Assembly (NCBI GenBank): GCA_028683685.1
Contig: JAQUHH010000059.1
Span: 1 to 10,841 of the forward strand
Source of the DNA: Bacteroidales bacterium
Lineage (GTDB): Bacteria; Bacteroidota; Bacteroidia; Bacteroidales; WCHB1-69
Direction: 5' to 3'
Length of the DNA: 10,841 bases
Shown: positions 1 through 5,596 of the stretch, in pieces
Position numbering within the stretch: the stretch's first letter is position 1
Layout of the letters: each line of letters begins with the position of its first letter
Program-made: the position numbers and the translations under genes
The notes under the pieces: generated by a model
Seen by the model: the letters and a program-made list of their open reading frames with translations, nothing else
The model's database searches: none
What the model was told of the DNA's origin: nothing

Positions 1-86
1 TCGCCCATGATAAAAGCGAATAATGCAAGTCCAATCACAATAAGTAAAAATGTTGAGTGCTTCCGAATTCTTCCAATTACTGCCAT
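1..86 (-). CDS. PpiD/SurA-like peptidyl-prolyl isomerase, N-terminal fragment
   Basis: The complement of 84-86 is an ATG, and the frame stays open to the left edge, giving 28 complete residues that begin MAVIGRIRKHSTFLLIVIGL and continue ALFAFIMG. A short basic start followed by one hydrophobic segment (about residues 12-28) is the usual N-terminus of Bacteroidota PpiD-like proteins: an inner-membrane anchor followed by a SurA-type chaperone domain and parvulin isomerase domains in the periplasm. Only the anchor is visible here, so the catalytic domain is inferred from the resemblance of this N-terminus to the family. The gene is partial because it runs off the window. It lies downstream of fabD on the same strand, but a 162-bp AT-rich gap with its own promoter-like box suggests separate transcription. 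The family call is fairly secure; the exact subtype is not. Confidence 0.75.
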   Translation of the reverse strand, partial: MAVIGRIRKHSTFLLIVIGLALFAFIMG

Positions 87-119
87 ATTATTTATTTTTT
101 TATATATAAAATTAATCTG

Positions 120-127
120 CAAATTTA
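120..127 (-). promoter_or_regulatory. Bacteroidota-type -7 box upstream of the PpiD-like gene
   Basis: The minus strand reads TAAATTTG followed by C, matching the TAnnTTTG -7 consensus of Bacteroidota housekeeping promoters. It lies 33 bp before the ATG at 86. No TTG is seen at the expected -33 distance, so this rests on one element in AT-rich DNA. Confidence 0.45.
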
Positions 128-214
128 TAACAATATACGAAACACTGAAATGTTTTTACAAAATAATTTTTCTTTTCTACTATAAATTACATTTTACACA
201 CTTTAAACCCCGAG

Positions 215-243
215 TATTTTAAAAACATTTGGCGTTTAAAATA
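215..243 (-). terminator. Weak stem-loop after fabD
   Basis: TATTTTAAAAAC (215-226) and GTTTAAAATA (234-243) are near-perfect inverted copies around a 7-nt loop, just past the fabD stop codon at 249-251. The stem is almost all A-T and no U-tract follows on the minus strand, so it would be a poor intrinsic terminator. It overlaps an AT-only palindrome, AATAATATATTATT (240-253), that covers the stop codon. It may be chance structure in very AT-rich DNA. Confidence 0.25.
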
Positions 244-248
244 ATATA

Positions 249-1127
249 TTATTGAATACCACTAACTTCTACTTGTGGTGCTATTTTTTTCACCAATCCT
301 TGCAAAACACTTCCAGGTCCTAATTCAACACATTGGCTTAAACCATCTGCGGCCATATTTTGGACAATTTGCGTCCATTTTACGGGAGAGGTGAGTTGCG
401 CAATTAAATTTGTTTTAATTTTTTCAGGATCGTTGGTCGGTTTTGCAGTTACATTTTGATAAATCGGGCAAATTGGTTTATTAAAATGAGTCGAATTTAT
501 AGCTTCAGCCAATTCCTCTTTTGCCGGATTCATTAATGGAGAATGAAAAGCACCTCCAACTTTCAATGGCAAAGCTCTTTTGGCACCCGCTTCTTTTAGT
601 TTTTCGCAAGCGATATTAATTCCTTCGATGCTACCAGAAATGACAAGCTGACCGGGGCTGTTATAATTTGCAGCAACCACAACTTCTGAAATACTATCCA
701 ATACTTTTTCCACCACAGAATCTTCCAAACCCAAAATAGCAGCCATTGTTGAAGGCTCAATTTCACAGGCTTTTTGCATTGCCAAAGCACGACGATAAAC
801 CAATTTCAAACCATTTTCAAACGAAAGTGCACCCGCCGCTACCAAAGCTGAAAATTCACCCAAAGAATGACCAGCTACCATTTCGGGTTTAAAATCGTCG
901 CCCAAAGATTTTGCCAAAAGTACAGAATGAAGAAAAATGGCAGGTTGCGTGACTTTTGTTTGACGCAAATCTTCATCTGTTCCTTCAAACATTAAATCGG
1001 TAATACGAAATCCCAAAATTTCATTCGCCTTTTCAAACATTACTTTAATTTCAGGATAGTTCTCATAAATTGACTTGCCCATTCCTACAAATTGAGCTCC
1101 CTGTCCGGGAAATACATATGCTTTCAT
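249..1127 (-). CDS. fabD: Malonyl-CoA:ACP transacylase (FabD)
   Basis: This cytoplasmic enzyme moves malonyl from CoA to acyl carrier protein, supplying the extender unit for type II fatty-acid synthesis. The 292-residue length fits the family. The N-terminus MKAYVFPGQGAQ carries the PGQG oxyanion-hole motif (residues 7-10). The nucleophile elbow GHSLG (86-90) contains the catalytic Ser88. Arg112/Arg113 lie where the malonyl-carboxylate-binding Arg is expected. His195 in AFHSPLM is the catalytic His, and Gln244 in AQLTSPVKW matches the conserved active-site Gln. All key residues are present. The ATG at 1125-1127 places PGQG at the normal distance from the start. Unlike many bacteria, no other fab genes adjoin it, and it sits alone between the PpiD-like gene and fetB, with a promoter box at 1155-1162. 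Confidence 0.96.
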   Translation of the reverse strand: MKAYVFPGQGAQFVGMGKSIYENYPEIKVMFEKANEILGFRITDLMFEGTDEDLRQTKVTQPAIFLHSVLLAKSLGDDFKPEMVAGHSLGEFSALVAAGALSFENGLKLVYRRALAMQKACEIEPSTMAAILGLEDSVVEKVLDSISEVVVAANYNSPGQLVISGSIEGINIACEKLKEAGAKRALPLKVGGAFHSPLMNPAKEELAEAINSTHFNKPICPIYQNVTAKPTNDPEKIKTNLIAQLTSPVKWTQIVQNMAADGLSQCVELGPGSVLQGLVKKIAPQVEVSGIQ

Positions 1128-1154
1128 GCTGTTTTATGTTCATTAATAAGGGAA

Positions 1155-1162
1155 CAAATATA
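1155..1162 (-). promoter_or_regulatory. Bacteroidota-type -7 box for fabD
   Basis: The minus strand reads TATATTTG, a full match to TAnnTTTG, 27 bp upstream of the fabD ATG. It would give a short leader of about 20-25 nt. No clear -33 TTG is seen. Confidence 0.5.
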
Positions 1163-1211
1163 GAAATTATTATCGAGACTTCTAATAATCGCTTTTTTGT
1201 CGTTGAATTCT

Positions 1212-1281
1212 AATTTTAAAATCCTTGCTTCGTCTGGCTCAGCATATCTCATTTACTTAGATAAACTGAGGTTTTAAAATT
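1212..1281. repeat. Extended imperfect inverted repeat in the fabD-fetB intergenic region
   Basis: The outer arms are 1212-1224 (AATTTTAAAA, T bulge, CC) and 1270-1281 (GG then TTTTAAAATT). Nested inside, CTCAG (1238-1242) pairs with CTGAG (1266-1270), sharing one G with the outer arm, and TATCT (1245-1249) pairs with AGATA (1259-1263) around a 9-nt loop. The left side carries 13 unpaired bases (1225-1237). It could fold on either strand. Possible roles are an RNA element at the fetB 3' end or a terminator. It also contains the first copy of the 27-nt repeat at 1221-1247. Confidence 0.45.
1221..1247. repeat. 27-nt intergenic repeat, copy 1
   Basis: This stretch matches 7551-7577 at 21 of 27 positions without gaps and in the same orientation. 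The shared core is ATCC, then TGC, then TCG, then GCTCA, ending CATAT. It is GC-richer than the surrounding intergenic DNA and lies 75-101 nt beyond the fetB stop. With only two copies visible, it cannot be assigned to a known element. Confidence 0.45.
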
Positions 1282-1287
1282 CTTTTC

Positions 1288-1312
1288 GGCTAAAAAAATA
1301 TAATTTTTAGCC
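1288..1312 (-). terminator. Hairpin after fetB, probable transcription terminator
   Basis: GGCTAAAAA (1288-1296) and TTTTTAGCC (1304-1312) are perfect 9-bp inverted copies with a 7-nt loop, beginning 9 nt past the fetB stop. In the minus-strand RNA the stem has a GGC/GCC clamp at its base and an A-U top. No strong U-tract follows, so it may act as a weak terminator or 3'-end stabiliser of the permease-fetA-fetB transcript. Confidence 0.5.
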
Positions 1313-1321
1313 CCCCTCTTG

Positions 1322-2125
1322 TTATCCTTTTGAAGTCTTTCTTCGAATCTCTTTTTTGGGAATATCAAAAGAGGTAAAAACAAATTTATTTGAAATTTTT
1401 ATAGATAAAATCACCGTTATCATTGTTGAAACTAAAATTGTAATCATTATCAAAATTTGATATTTAATAGCCACCATTGGATTGCTCCCGCCCAATATTT
1501 GTCCGGTCATCATTCCAGGCAACGAAATCAAACCCACAACTGCCGTTGTTGCAATCAGTGGATTTAGCGATTTTTGTAATGCTTGACGAAAAAAAATTTG
1601 CAAAGCTTCGGCTTGGGTTGCACCATTTGCAATGGAATATTGATAGAGCAGCTGTTCTTTGGACAAATGATCGTAAAATGAATTGAGTGCAATAATATTG
1701 TTTGACAAACAATTGCCAATGAGCATACCAGTGATGGGAATTAGATAACGTGCTTCTAAAATGAAATCCATTCCCAAAATAAAACCTAAAAAATAGAAAT
1801 CTACAATTAAAATACTGATAATCAAGGATATTAAAACAGGAATTAAAAATATTTTTCGTCTCAAACCACTTCTTTTTACGGTGGTAAAAGCTGCAATAAA
1901 AATCATAATAACGACCCACAAAATATTGAAATATGGATTGTTGTAGGTAAAAATAACATCCAAATAAACGCCTACAAATAGCAATTGAAGCGTCATTCGG
2001 ACAACAGCAATCAGGGTTGGTTTTGTTAGGTTCGTTTTGTATTTATAAAAAAAATAAAGAGGCACTATTAGCAATAGATATCCCAATGATAAATCTAGCC
2101 ACCCAATATCTTGTGCAACATTCAT
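1322..2125 (-). CDS. fetB: FetB-type ABC permease (UPF0014), predicted iron exporter
   Basis: This is a 267-residue polytopic inner-membrane protein with about seven hydrophobic segments (near residues 13-28, 38-58, 66-82, 93-116, 127-147, 188-210 and 222-244). Two motifs identify the UPF0014/FetB family: RYLIPITGMLIGN at 126-138 and SLPGMMTGQILGG at 201-213. In E. coli, FetB with the ATPase FetA lowers cellular iron and raises resistance to peroxide stress, and the same role is inferred here. The start ATG overlaps the fetA stop codon as ATGA (2122-2125), so the two are translationally coupled. The C-terminus is short and basic (KKEIRRKTSKG). The substrate metal cannot be read from the sequence, so iron is by family analogy only. 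Confidence 0.9.
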   Translation of the reverse strand: MNVAQDIGWLDLSLGYLLLIVPLYFFYKYKTNLTKPTLIAVVRMTLQLLFVGVYLDVIFTYNNPYFNILWVVIMIFIAAFTTVKRSGLRRKIFLIPVLISLIISILIVDFYFLGFILGMDFILEARYLIPITGMLIGNCLSNNIIALNSFYDHLSKEQLLYQYSIANGATQAEALQIFFRQALQKSLNPLIATTAVVGLISLPGMMTGQILGGSNPMVAIKYQILIMITILVSTMITVILSIKISNKFVFTSFDIPKKEIRRKTSKG

Positions 2126-2748
2126 GATTGTATTTTTAGTTCAATAATCGCATCCATATGTTTGTTCCAATTAGAGTTGTGCGAAACCGAAACAACGGTC
2201 AGTTCAGGTTTTTTGCGAAGCATTTTAATCACAGCATTTTGAGCTTCATTGTCAAGGGCAGAAGTGGGTTCGTCGAGCAAAAGCAGTGTTTTTTTCAAAA
2301 GTAATTGCGAAGCCAGAGCAAGTCTTTGTTTTTGTCCTCCCGAAATTTCATCCAGTTTTTTCGACAAAATGTTTTGTTGAAGTTGGAGATTTTCGAGCAT
2401 TTCGGATATTTCATTTTCAGTGGGCTTGTGACTTTTGTTTTTGGCAAAAGAAAATGGGAAAAGCAAGAGCTCTTCGGCCGAATCCAGTTTGAAATAGAGA
2501 TCTTGCGGAAGCCAAGCTGTTTTTGATCTAATTTGTTTGATGGTGGAAGCCGAAAGAAGTATTTTATCAATTTCGATAGAACCACTTTGAATTTCGACAA
2601 AACCCAATATAGAATTCAAAATGGTTGATTTTCCGATGCCCGATGGTCCCGAAATTACTACTTTCTGACCCGGTTTAACATTCATCGAAAAATTTTCAAT
2701 TATTTTTACTCCATCAAAGGAAACCGATATTTTATCAAGAACGACCAT
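2122..2748 (-). CDS. fetA: FetA-type ABC transporter ATPase
   Basis: This is a compact 208-residue nucleotide-binding subunit with every ABC motif: Walker A GPSGIGKST (34-42), Q-loop Gln82 in WLPQD, signature ISGGQKQR (135-142), Walker B LLLLDE (155-160), D-loop SALD (163-166) and switch His190 in SVSHN. The short length and direct linkage to a UPF0014 permease identify it as FetA (YbbL-like) rather than a generic MacB- or LolD-type ATPase. It would power metal export by FetB at the inner membrane. The ATG at 2746-2748 lies 12 nt after the stop of the upstream MFS gene, and the stop overlaps fetB by 4 nt, so all three genes probably share one transcript. The fetA call depends on the partner, because the ATPase alone would be ambiguous. 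Confidence 0.9.
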   Translation of the reverse strand: MVVLDKISVSFDGVKIIENFSMNVKPGQKVVISGPSGIGKSTILNSILGFVEIQSGSIEIDKILLSASTIKQIRSKTAWLPQDLYFKLDSAEELLLFPFSFAKNKSHKPTENEISEMLENLQLQQNILSKKLDEISGGQKQRLALASQLLLKKTLLLLDEPTSALDNEAQNAVIKMLRKKPELTVVSVSHNSNWNKHMDAIIELKIQS

Positions 2749-2760
2749 TTCAAAAATAGA

Positions 2761-4050
2761 TTAACGTTTTAATTTTAATGACCAAAAATTAATGCCCACG
2801 GCGATAATAAGCATTGCAAAACCAATCATAAAGGTAATAAAAAAACCGAACCATTCATAAAGCACAATTCCAATCAAAGGAGCAAAAAAGGAACGCAATC
2901 CAGTGAGGGTTAAGTGTATGGCTTGATAATCGGCGGCTTCTTCGGGTTTGCAAAAATAGGCCGAACCAATATACCAAAGCAAAGCCATAGTGGCGGCAAA
3001 AAAACCATTGGAAAGAACTGCTATAAGCAAAGTAAAATATAATTTTATGCCCCAAAATTCTACATAAAATGGAAAAAAATCAGTTAATCCAATAAAAAGA
3101 ACATAACCCGCCAAACCAAGATATGTAACCATCGAAAAAGTTCGAGGATCAATTCGTCCAATCAATTTTCCTAAAAAGGGCAATAAAACGATAGCAATAA
3201 GATTATATGAATTTTTATAAAAAGCAACACTTGAATAATTTAATTCTAAAGCTCTGTCAAAATAAATGGCAATCACTCCAACGGTTCCCATAAAAGCAAA
3301 ACCATAAAACATAAATCCCATTTCAAAATCCTTAAAAGCTTTGTTGGTTCGCAATGTAAAATTCATTTGCTTAATAGAATCTTTCACAGATTGATACCAT
3401 GAATTATTAGAAATAGAAATATCTTCGAAAGAAAAAGGAATTTTAGTCAACACAAAAAAAGCTAAAATTCCCAACAATGAAATAATGGGAAATACAAAAA
3501 GATATGAATTTAAATAATTATCGAGAAGCAAACCATATGCAAAAGTGACAATCATCATCACAAATTTATTTGCCGAAGCAGCATGACTATAATATCTACC
3601 AAAATTCTCACGAGAATAAGATTTTCTAAGCATTTGATTAATAACCGGATAAATAATAGGATTGGCACTAAAATAAATAAAAAACACACTCAAAAAAACC
3701 CAATGACACATGGTATTTCCGTACATCAAATTGTTATCTGACGGAAAAAAAGCAATCAACATCAGCGGCAAGCGAGTGGCCAATGCTAAAATTCGAATCA
3801 TTTTTTTCTTGTCTTTGGTGCGGTTGACAAATTCATTTAGAGCCACCGAAGAGACCAATACGATGACACTAAATTGAAATAAAAATCCAACTTGAAAGCT
3901 TGTTCCTTTAAGACTTTTCAGAAAAACAAATTCATTTAGAGCCAACACCCCAAGTATAATTCCATCAATAATTGAATAGAGCATATGAAGTCGATAAACC
4001 TTACGTTCAGCAAAAGATTCAAAATTTAAGTTTAAAAGTCGCTTCATCAT
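2761..4050 (-). CDS. MFS-type transporter, substrate unknown
   Basis: This is an integral membrane protein of about 429 residues from the chosen start, with roughly twelve hydrophobic segments in two halves, which fits a major-facilitator fold. The basic loop NEFVNRTKDKKKMIR sits where the MFS TM2-TM3 loop motif is expected, and GRIDPRTF occupies the equivalent loop in the second half. The stretch AADYQAIHLTLTGLRS near the C-terminus resembles a conserved block in a group of Bacteroidota MFS proteins of unknown substrate. The frame is open further upstream to 4119, but those 23 extra residues would overlap a TAnnTTTG box at 4055-4062, so one of the tandem ATGs at 4048-4050 or 4045-4047 (MKRLLNLNF) is the likelier start. 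It lies 12 nt ahead of fetA, which suggests co-transcription with the FetAB exporter. No substrate can be inferred. Confidence 0.8.
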   Translation of the reverse strand: MMKRLLNLNFESFAERKVYRLHMLYSIIDGIILGVLALNEFVFLKSLKGTSFQVGFLFQFSVIVLVSSVALNEFVNRTKDKKKMIRILALATRLPLMLIAFFPSDNNLMYGNTMCHWVFLSVFFIYFSANPIIYPVINQMLRKSYSRENFGRYYSHAASANKFVMMIVTFAYGLLLDNYLNSYLFVFPIISLLGILAFFVLTKIPFSFEDISISNNSWYQSVKDSIKQMNFTLRTNKAFKDFEMGFMFYGFAFMGTVGVIAIYFDRALELNYSSVAFYKNSYNLIAIVLLPFLGKLIGRIDPRTFSMVTYLGLAGYVLFIGLTDFFPFYVEFWGIKLYFTLLIAVLSNGFFAATMALLWYIGSAYFCKPEEAADYQAIHLTLTGLRSFFAPLIGIVLYEWFGFFITFMIGFAMLIIAVGINFWSLKLKR

Positions 4051-4054
4051 TCGG

Positions 4055-4062
4055 CAAAAGTA
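4055..4062 (-). promoter_or_regulatory. -7 box of the permease-fetA-fetB unit
   Basis: The minus strand reads TACTTTTG followed by CCGA and then the tandem ATGATG. This matches TAnnTTTG, and the CCGAA that follows is shared with the strong promoter at 5537-5549. The box ends only 4 nt before the first ATG, so the transcript would start at or very near the start codon. A TTG lies upstream at 4086-4088, but with a 23-bp spacer rather than the usual 19-20. Confidence 0.5.
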
Positions 4063-4177
4063 TACATTTTTCGGTTTTTTAAGCTCAAAACAATTTTTAT
4101 TCAGAATGAAAAACATCAATAAATACAGCTTTCTATTTGTTTTTTAAATAAACTGTTTTCAACATTGATATTTTTAT

Positions 4178-4185
4178 TAATTTAG
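4178..4185 (+). promoter_or_regulatory. Possible -7 box for the usp-SPOR unit
   Basis: TAATTTAG differs from TAnnTTTG at one position and is followed by CC, as at the other promoters here. It lies 31 bp before the ATG at 4217. No convincing -33 element is seen. It is the best candidate in this short divergent region but remains weak. Confidence 0.3.
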
Positions 4186-4216
4186 CCATAAAATTCATAC
4201 GATAATAATAACAGCA

Positions 4217-5041
4217 ATGAAGCAAATACTAACACCTACCGATTTTTCAAATGGATCTGAACATGCCTTAAAATACGCTGCTACCTTAGCTACGGAACTA
4301 AACACAAGCATTACTTCCTTATGGATTGATAATAGTTCTTCGTTAGATTTACATGGAGAAGTTATTATCAACGAATATAAAAAAGATGCAAAAAGAAATC
4401 TTAATATTCATTTGGATAAAATACGCAAAGAATTTCCAGGCATCGAAATGCAATCAGCCATCAGAAGCGGGAAAGTGTACAAAGAGATTGCTCAATATGC
4501 TCAAACAATAGGATTTGATTTAATTGTTTTGGGCACTCATGGTGGTTCAGGTTTTGAAGATTATTGGATTGGCAGCAACGCATATCGTATTGTTTCGACG
4601 GCACAATGTCCCGTTATTTCCATTCGACCCAATTATTCTTTTTCAGAAAAAGGCATCACAAAAATACTTACTCCCATAGATCATACTCCGCATACGCTTG
4701 ACAAACTAGGATTGGTTATAGAATTTGCAAAAACATTTAAAGCAGAAATCCAAATATTGACATTGTATTCGACACCTCTTAAAACAATTAACCGAAAGGC
4801 CGACTTAGCTACAACTTCAGCCTACAATCGTATAAAAGAAGAAGGCATCACCGTATACCAAGACAGTGTTAATACTTCAAATATTACAGCAGATATTTTA
4901 GATTTTATAAACAAATCGAATATAGATTTGTTAGCTATTATGACAGAGAATAAAGCAAGCGATGTTTCGTCCATGATTAGTCAAGAAGCTCAACAATTAA
5001 TAAACCAATGCTCCGTGCCCGTATTATCCATTAAAGAATAA
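4217..5041 (+). CDS. Universal stress protein with tandem UspA domains
   Basis: This cytoplasmic protein of 274 residues is the length of two fused UspA domains. Domain 1 (about 1-138) begins MKQILTPTDFS, contains the nucleotide-contacting Asp9, and carries the ATP-binding signature G-x2-G-x9-G-S as Gly106, Gly109 and Gly119-Ser120, ending in the typical strand CPVISIRP. Domain 2 (about 146-274) begins ITKILTPIDHT and ends CSVPVLSIKE, but the glycine loop is replaced by MTENKASDVSSMIS, so it has probably lost nucleotide binding. Such proteins are usually induced in stationary phase or stress, and no specific target is known. The stop is 3 nt before the SPOR gene's ATG, indicating a two-gene operon. 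It lies divergent to the MFS gene. The family call is secure; the physiological role is not. Confidence 0.92.
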   Translation: MKQILTPTDFSNGSEHALKYAATLATELNTSITSLWIDNSSSLDLHGEVIINEYKKDAKRNLNIHLDKIRKEFPGIEMQSAIRSGKVYKEIAQYAQTIGFDLIVLGTHGGSGFEDYWIGSNAYRIVSTAQCPVISIRPNYSFSEKGITKILTPIDHTPHTLDKLGLVIEFAKTFKAEIQILTLYSTPLKTINRKADLATTSAYNRIKEEGITVYQDSVNTSNITADILDFINKSNIDLLAIMTENKASDVSSMISQEAQQLINQCSVPVLSIKE

Positions 5042-5044
5042 AAA

Positions 5045-5509
5045 ATGAAATTATTTTGTACTTCAATTCTTTACTCCATGTTTTTAATCCTTGTTTGGAT
5101 ATTTCCATCATTTATTAAAGCACAAGAAATTAATGTTCAAAAAGAGGCAGGAATTAAAGAATTAACAACAAAATACATTCAGGCAAACGAAAAAGTCAAA
5201 TCTATTTCAGGATTTAGAGTCCAAATATTTTTCGATTCTGGAAATAATTCAAGAAATGCTGCCGAAACAACACAATCAAAATTTAGATCAAAATATCACG
5301 GAATTCCGAGCTATTTAACTTTTCGTGAACCGAACTTCAGAATTAGAGTCGGTGATTTTAGAACTCGTCACCAAGCCAGAGGTTTTTTGCGACAAATTCA
5401 AGCAGATTATCCAAATGGATTTGTTATTAAAGATGAAATTAATTTAAGTCCTGATTTTTCAAATTTTTATGATACTAATATTGAAAATGAAGACCCTGAA
5501 ATTGAATAA
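5045..5509 (+). CDS. Secreted SPOR-domain protein
   Basis: This is a 154-residue protein with a signal peptide: a hydrophobic stretch at about residues 7-24 and a likely cleavage after Ala26 (IKA-QE). The mature part holds one SPOR domain at about 55-131, recognisable from GFRVQIFF at its start, the central FRIRVGDFRTR, the helix with QARGFLRQI, and the closing strand YPNGFVIKDEI. SPOR domains bind glycan strands of peptidoglycan stripped of stem peptides, often at division sites, so a periplasmic cell-wall role is inferred. No other domain is present, and the tail (about 135-154) is acidic. It follows the usp gene by only 3 nt, so the two are probably co-transcribed, though no functional link between a cytoplasmic Usp and a periplasmic SPOR protein is established. 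Confidence 0.88.
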   Translation: MKLFCTSILYSMFLILVWIFPSFIKAQEINVQKEAGIKELTTKYIQANEKVKSISGFRVQIFFDSGNNSRNAAETTQSKFRSKYHGIPSYLTFREPNFRIRVGDFRTRHQARGFLRQIQADYPNGFVIKDEINLSPDFSNFYDTNIENEDPEIE

Positions 5510-5513
5510 TTTA

Positions 5514-5544
5514 TTGGCACTTAAAAAAAATATATATATCTTTG
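5514..5544 (+). promoter_or_regulatory. Bacteroidota promoter of the OmpA-like/TPR lipoprotein gene
   Basis: TTG at 5514-5516 (-33) and TATCTTTG at 5537-5544 (-7, full TAnnTTTG match) are separated by 20 bp, close to the spacing described for Bacteroidota housekeeping promoters. The start site would lie near 5548-5551, giving a leader of about 45-50 nt rich in A and T. The -33 box begins only 5 nt after the SPOR stop codon, so the gene is likely transcribed independently of the usp-SPOR unit. Confidence 0.75.
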
Positions 5545-5596
5545 CCGAACTTTTTATTACAAATAGAATATTATATAAACTAAAAAAATAATCAAA

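Noticed and set aside
7..222. Open plus-strand frame of 71 codons at the left edge
   Set aside because: It overlaps the PpiD-like start on the other strand, is composed of AT-driven Ile, Phe and Tyr codons, and resembles no known protein. The opposite-strand reading is convincing.
1464..1919. 151-codon minus-strand frame inside fetB
   Set aside because: It lies wholly within fetB in another frame and has a Cys-, His- and Ser-rich composition typical of an out-of-frame reading of a membrane-protein gene.
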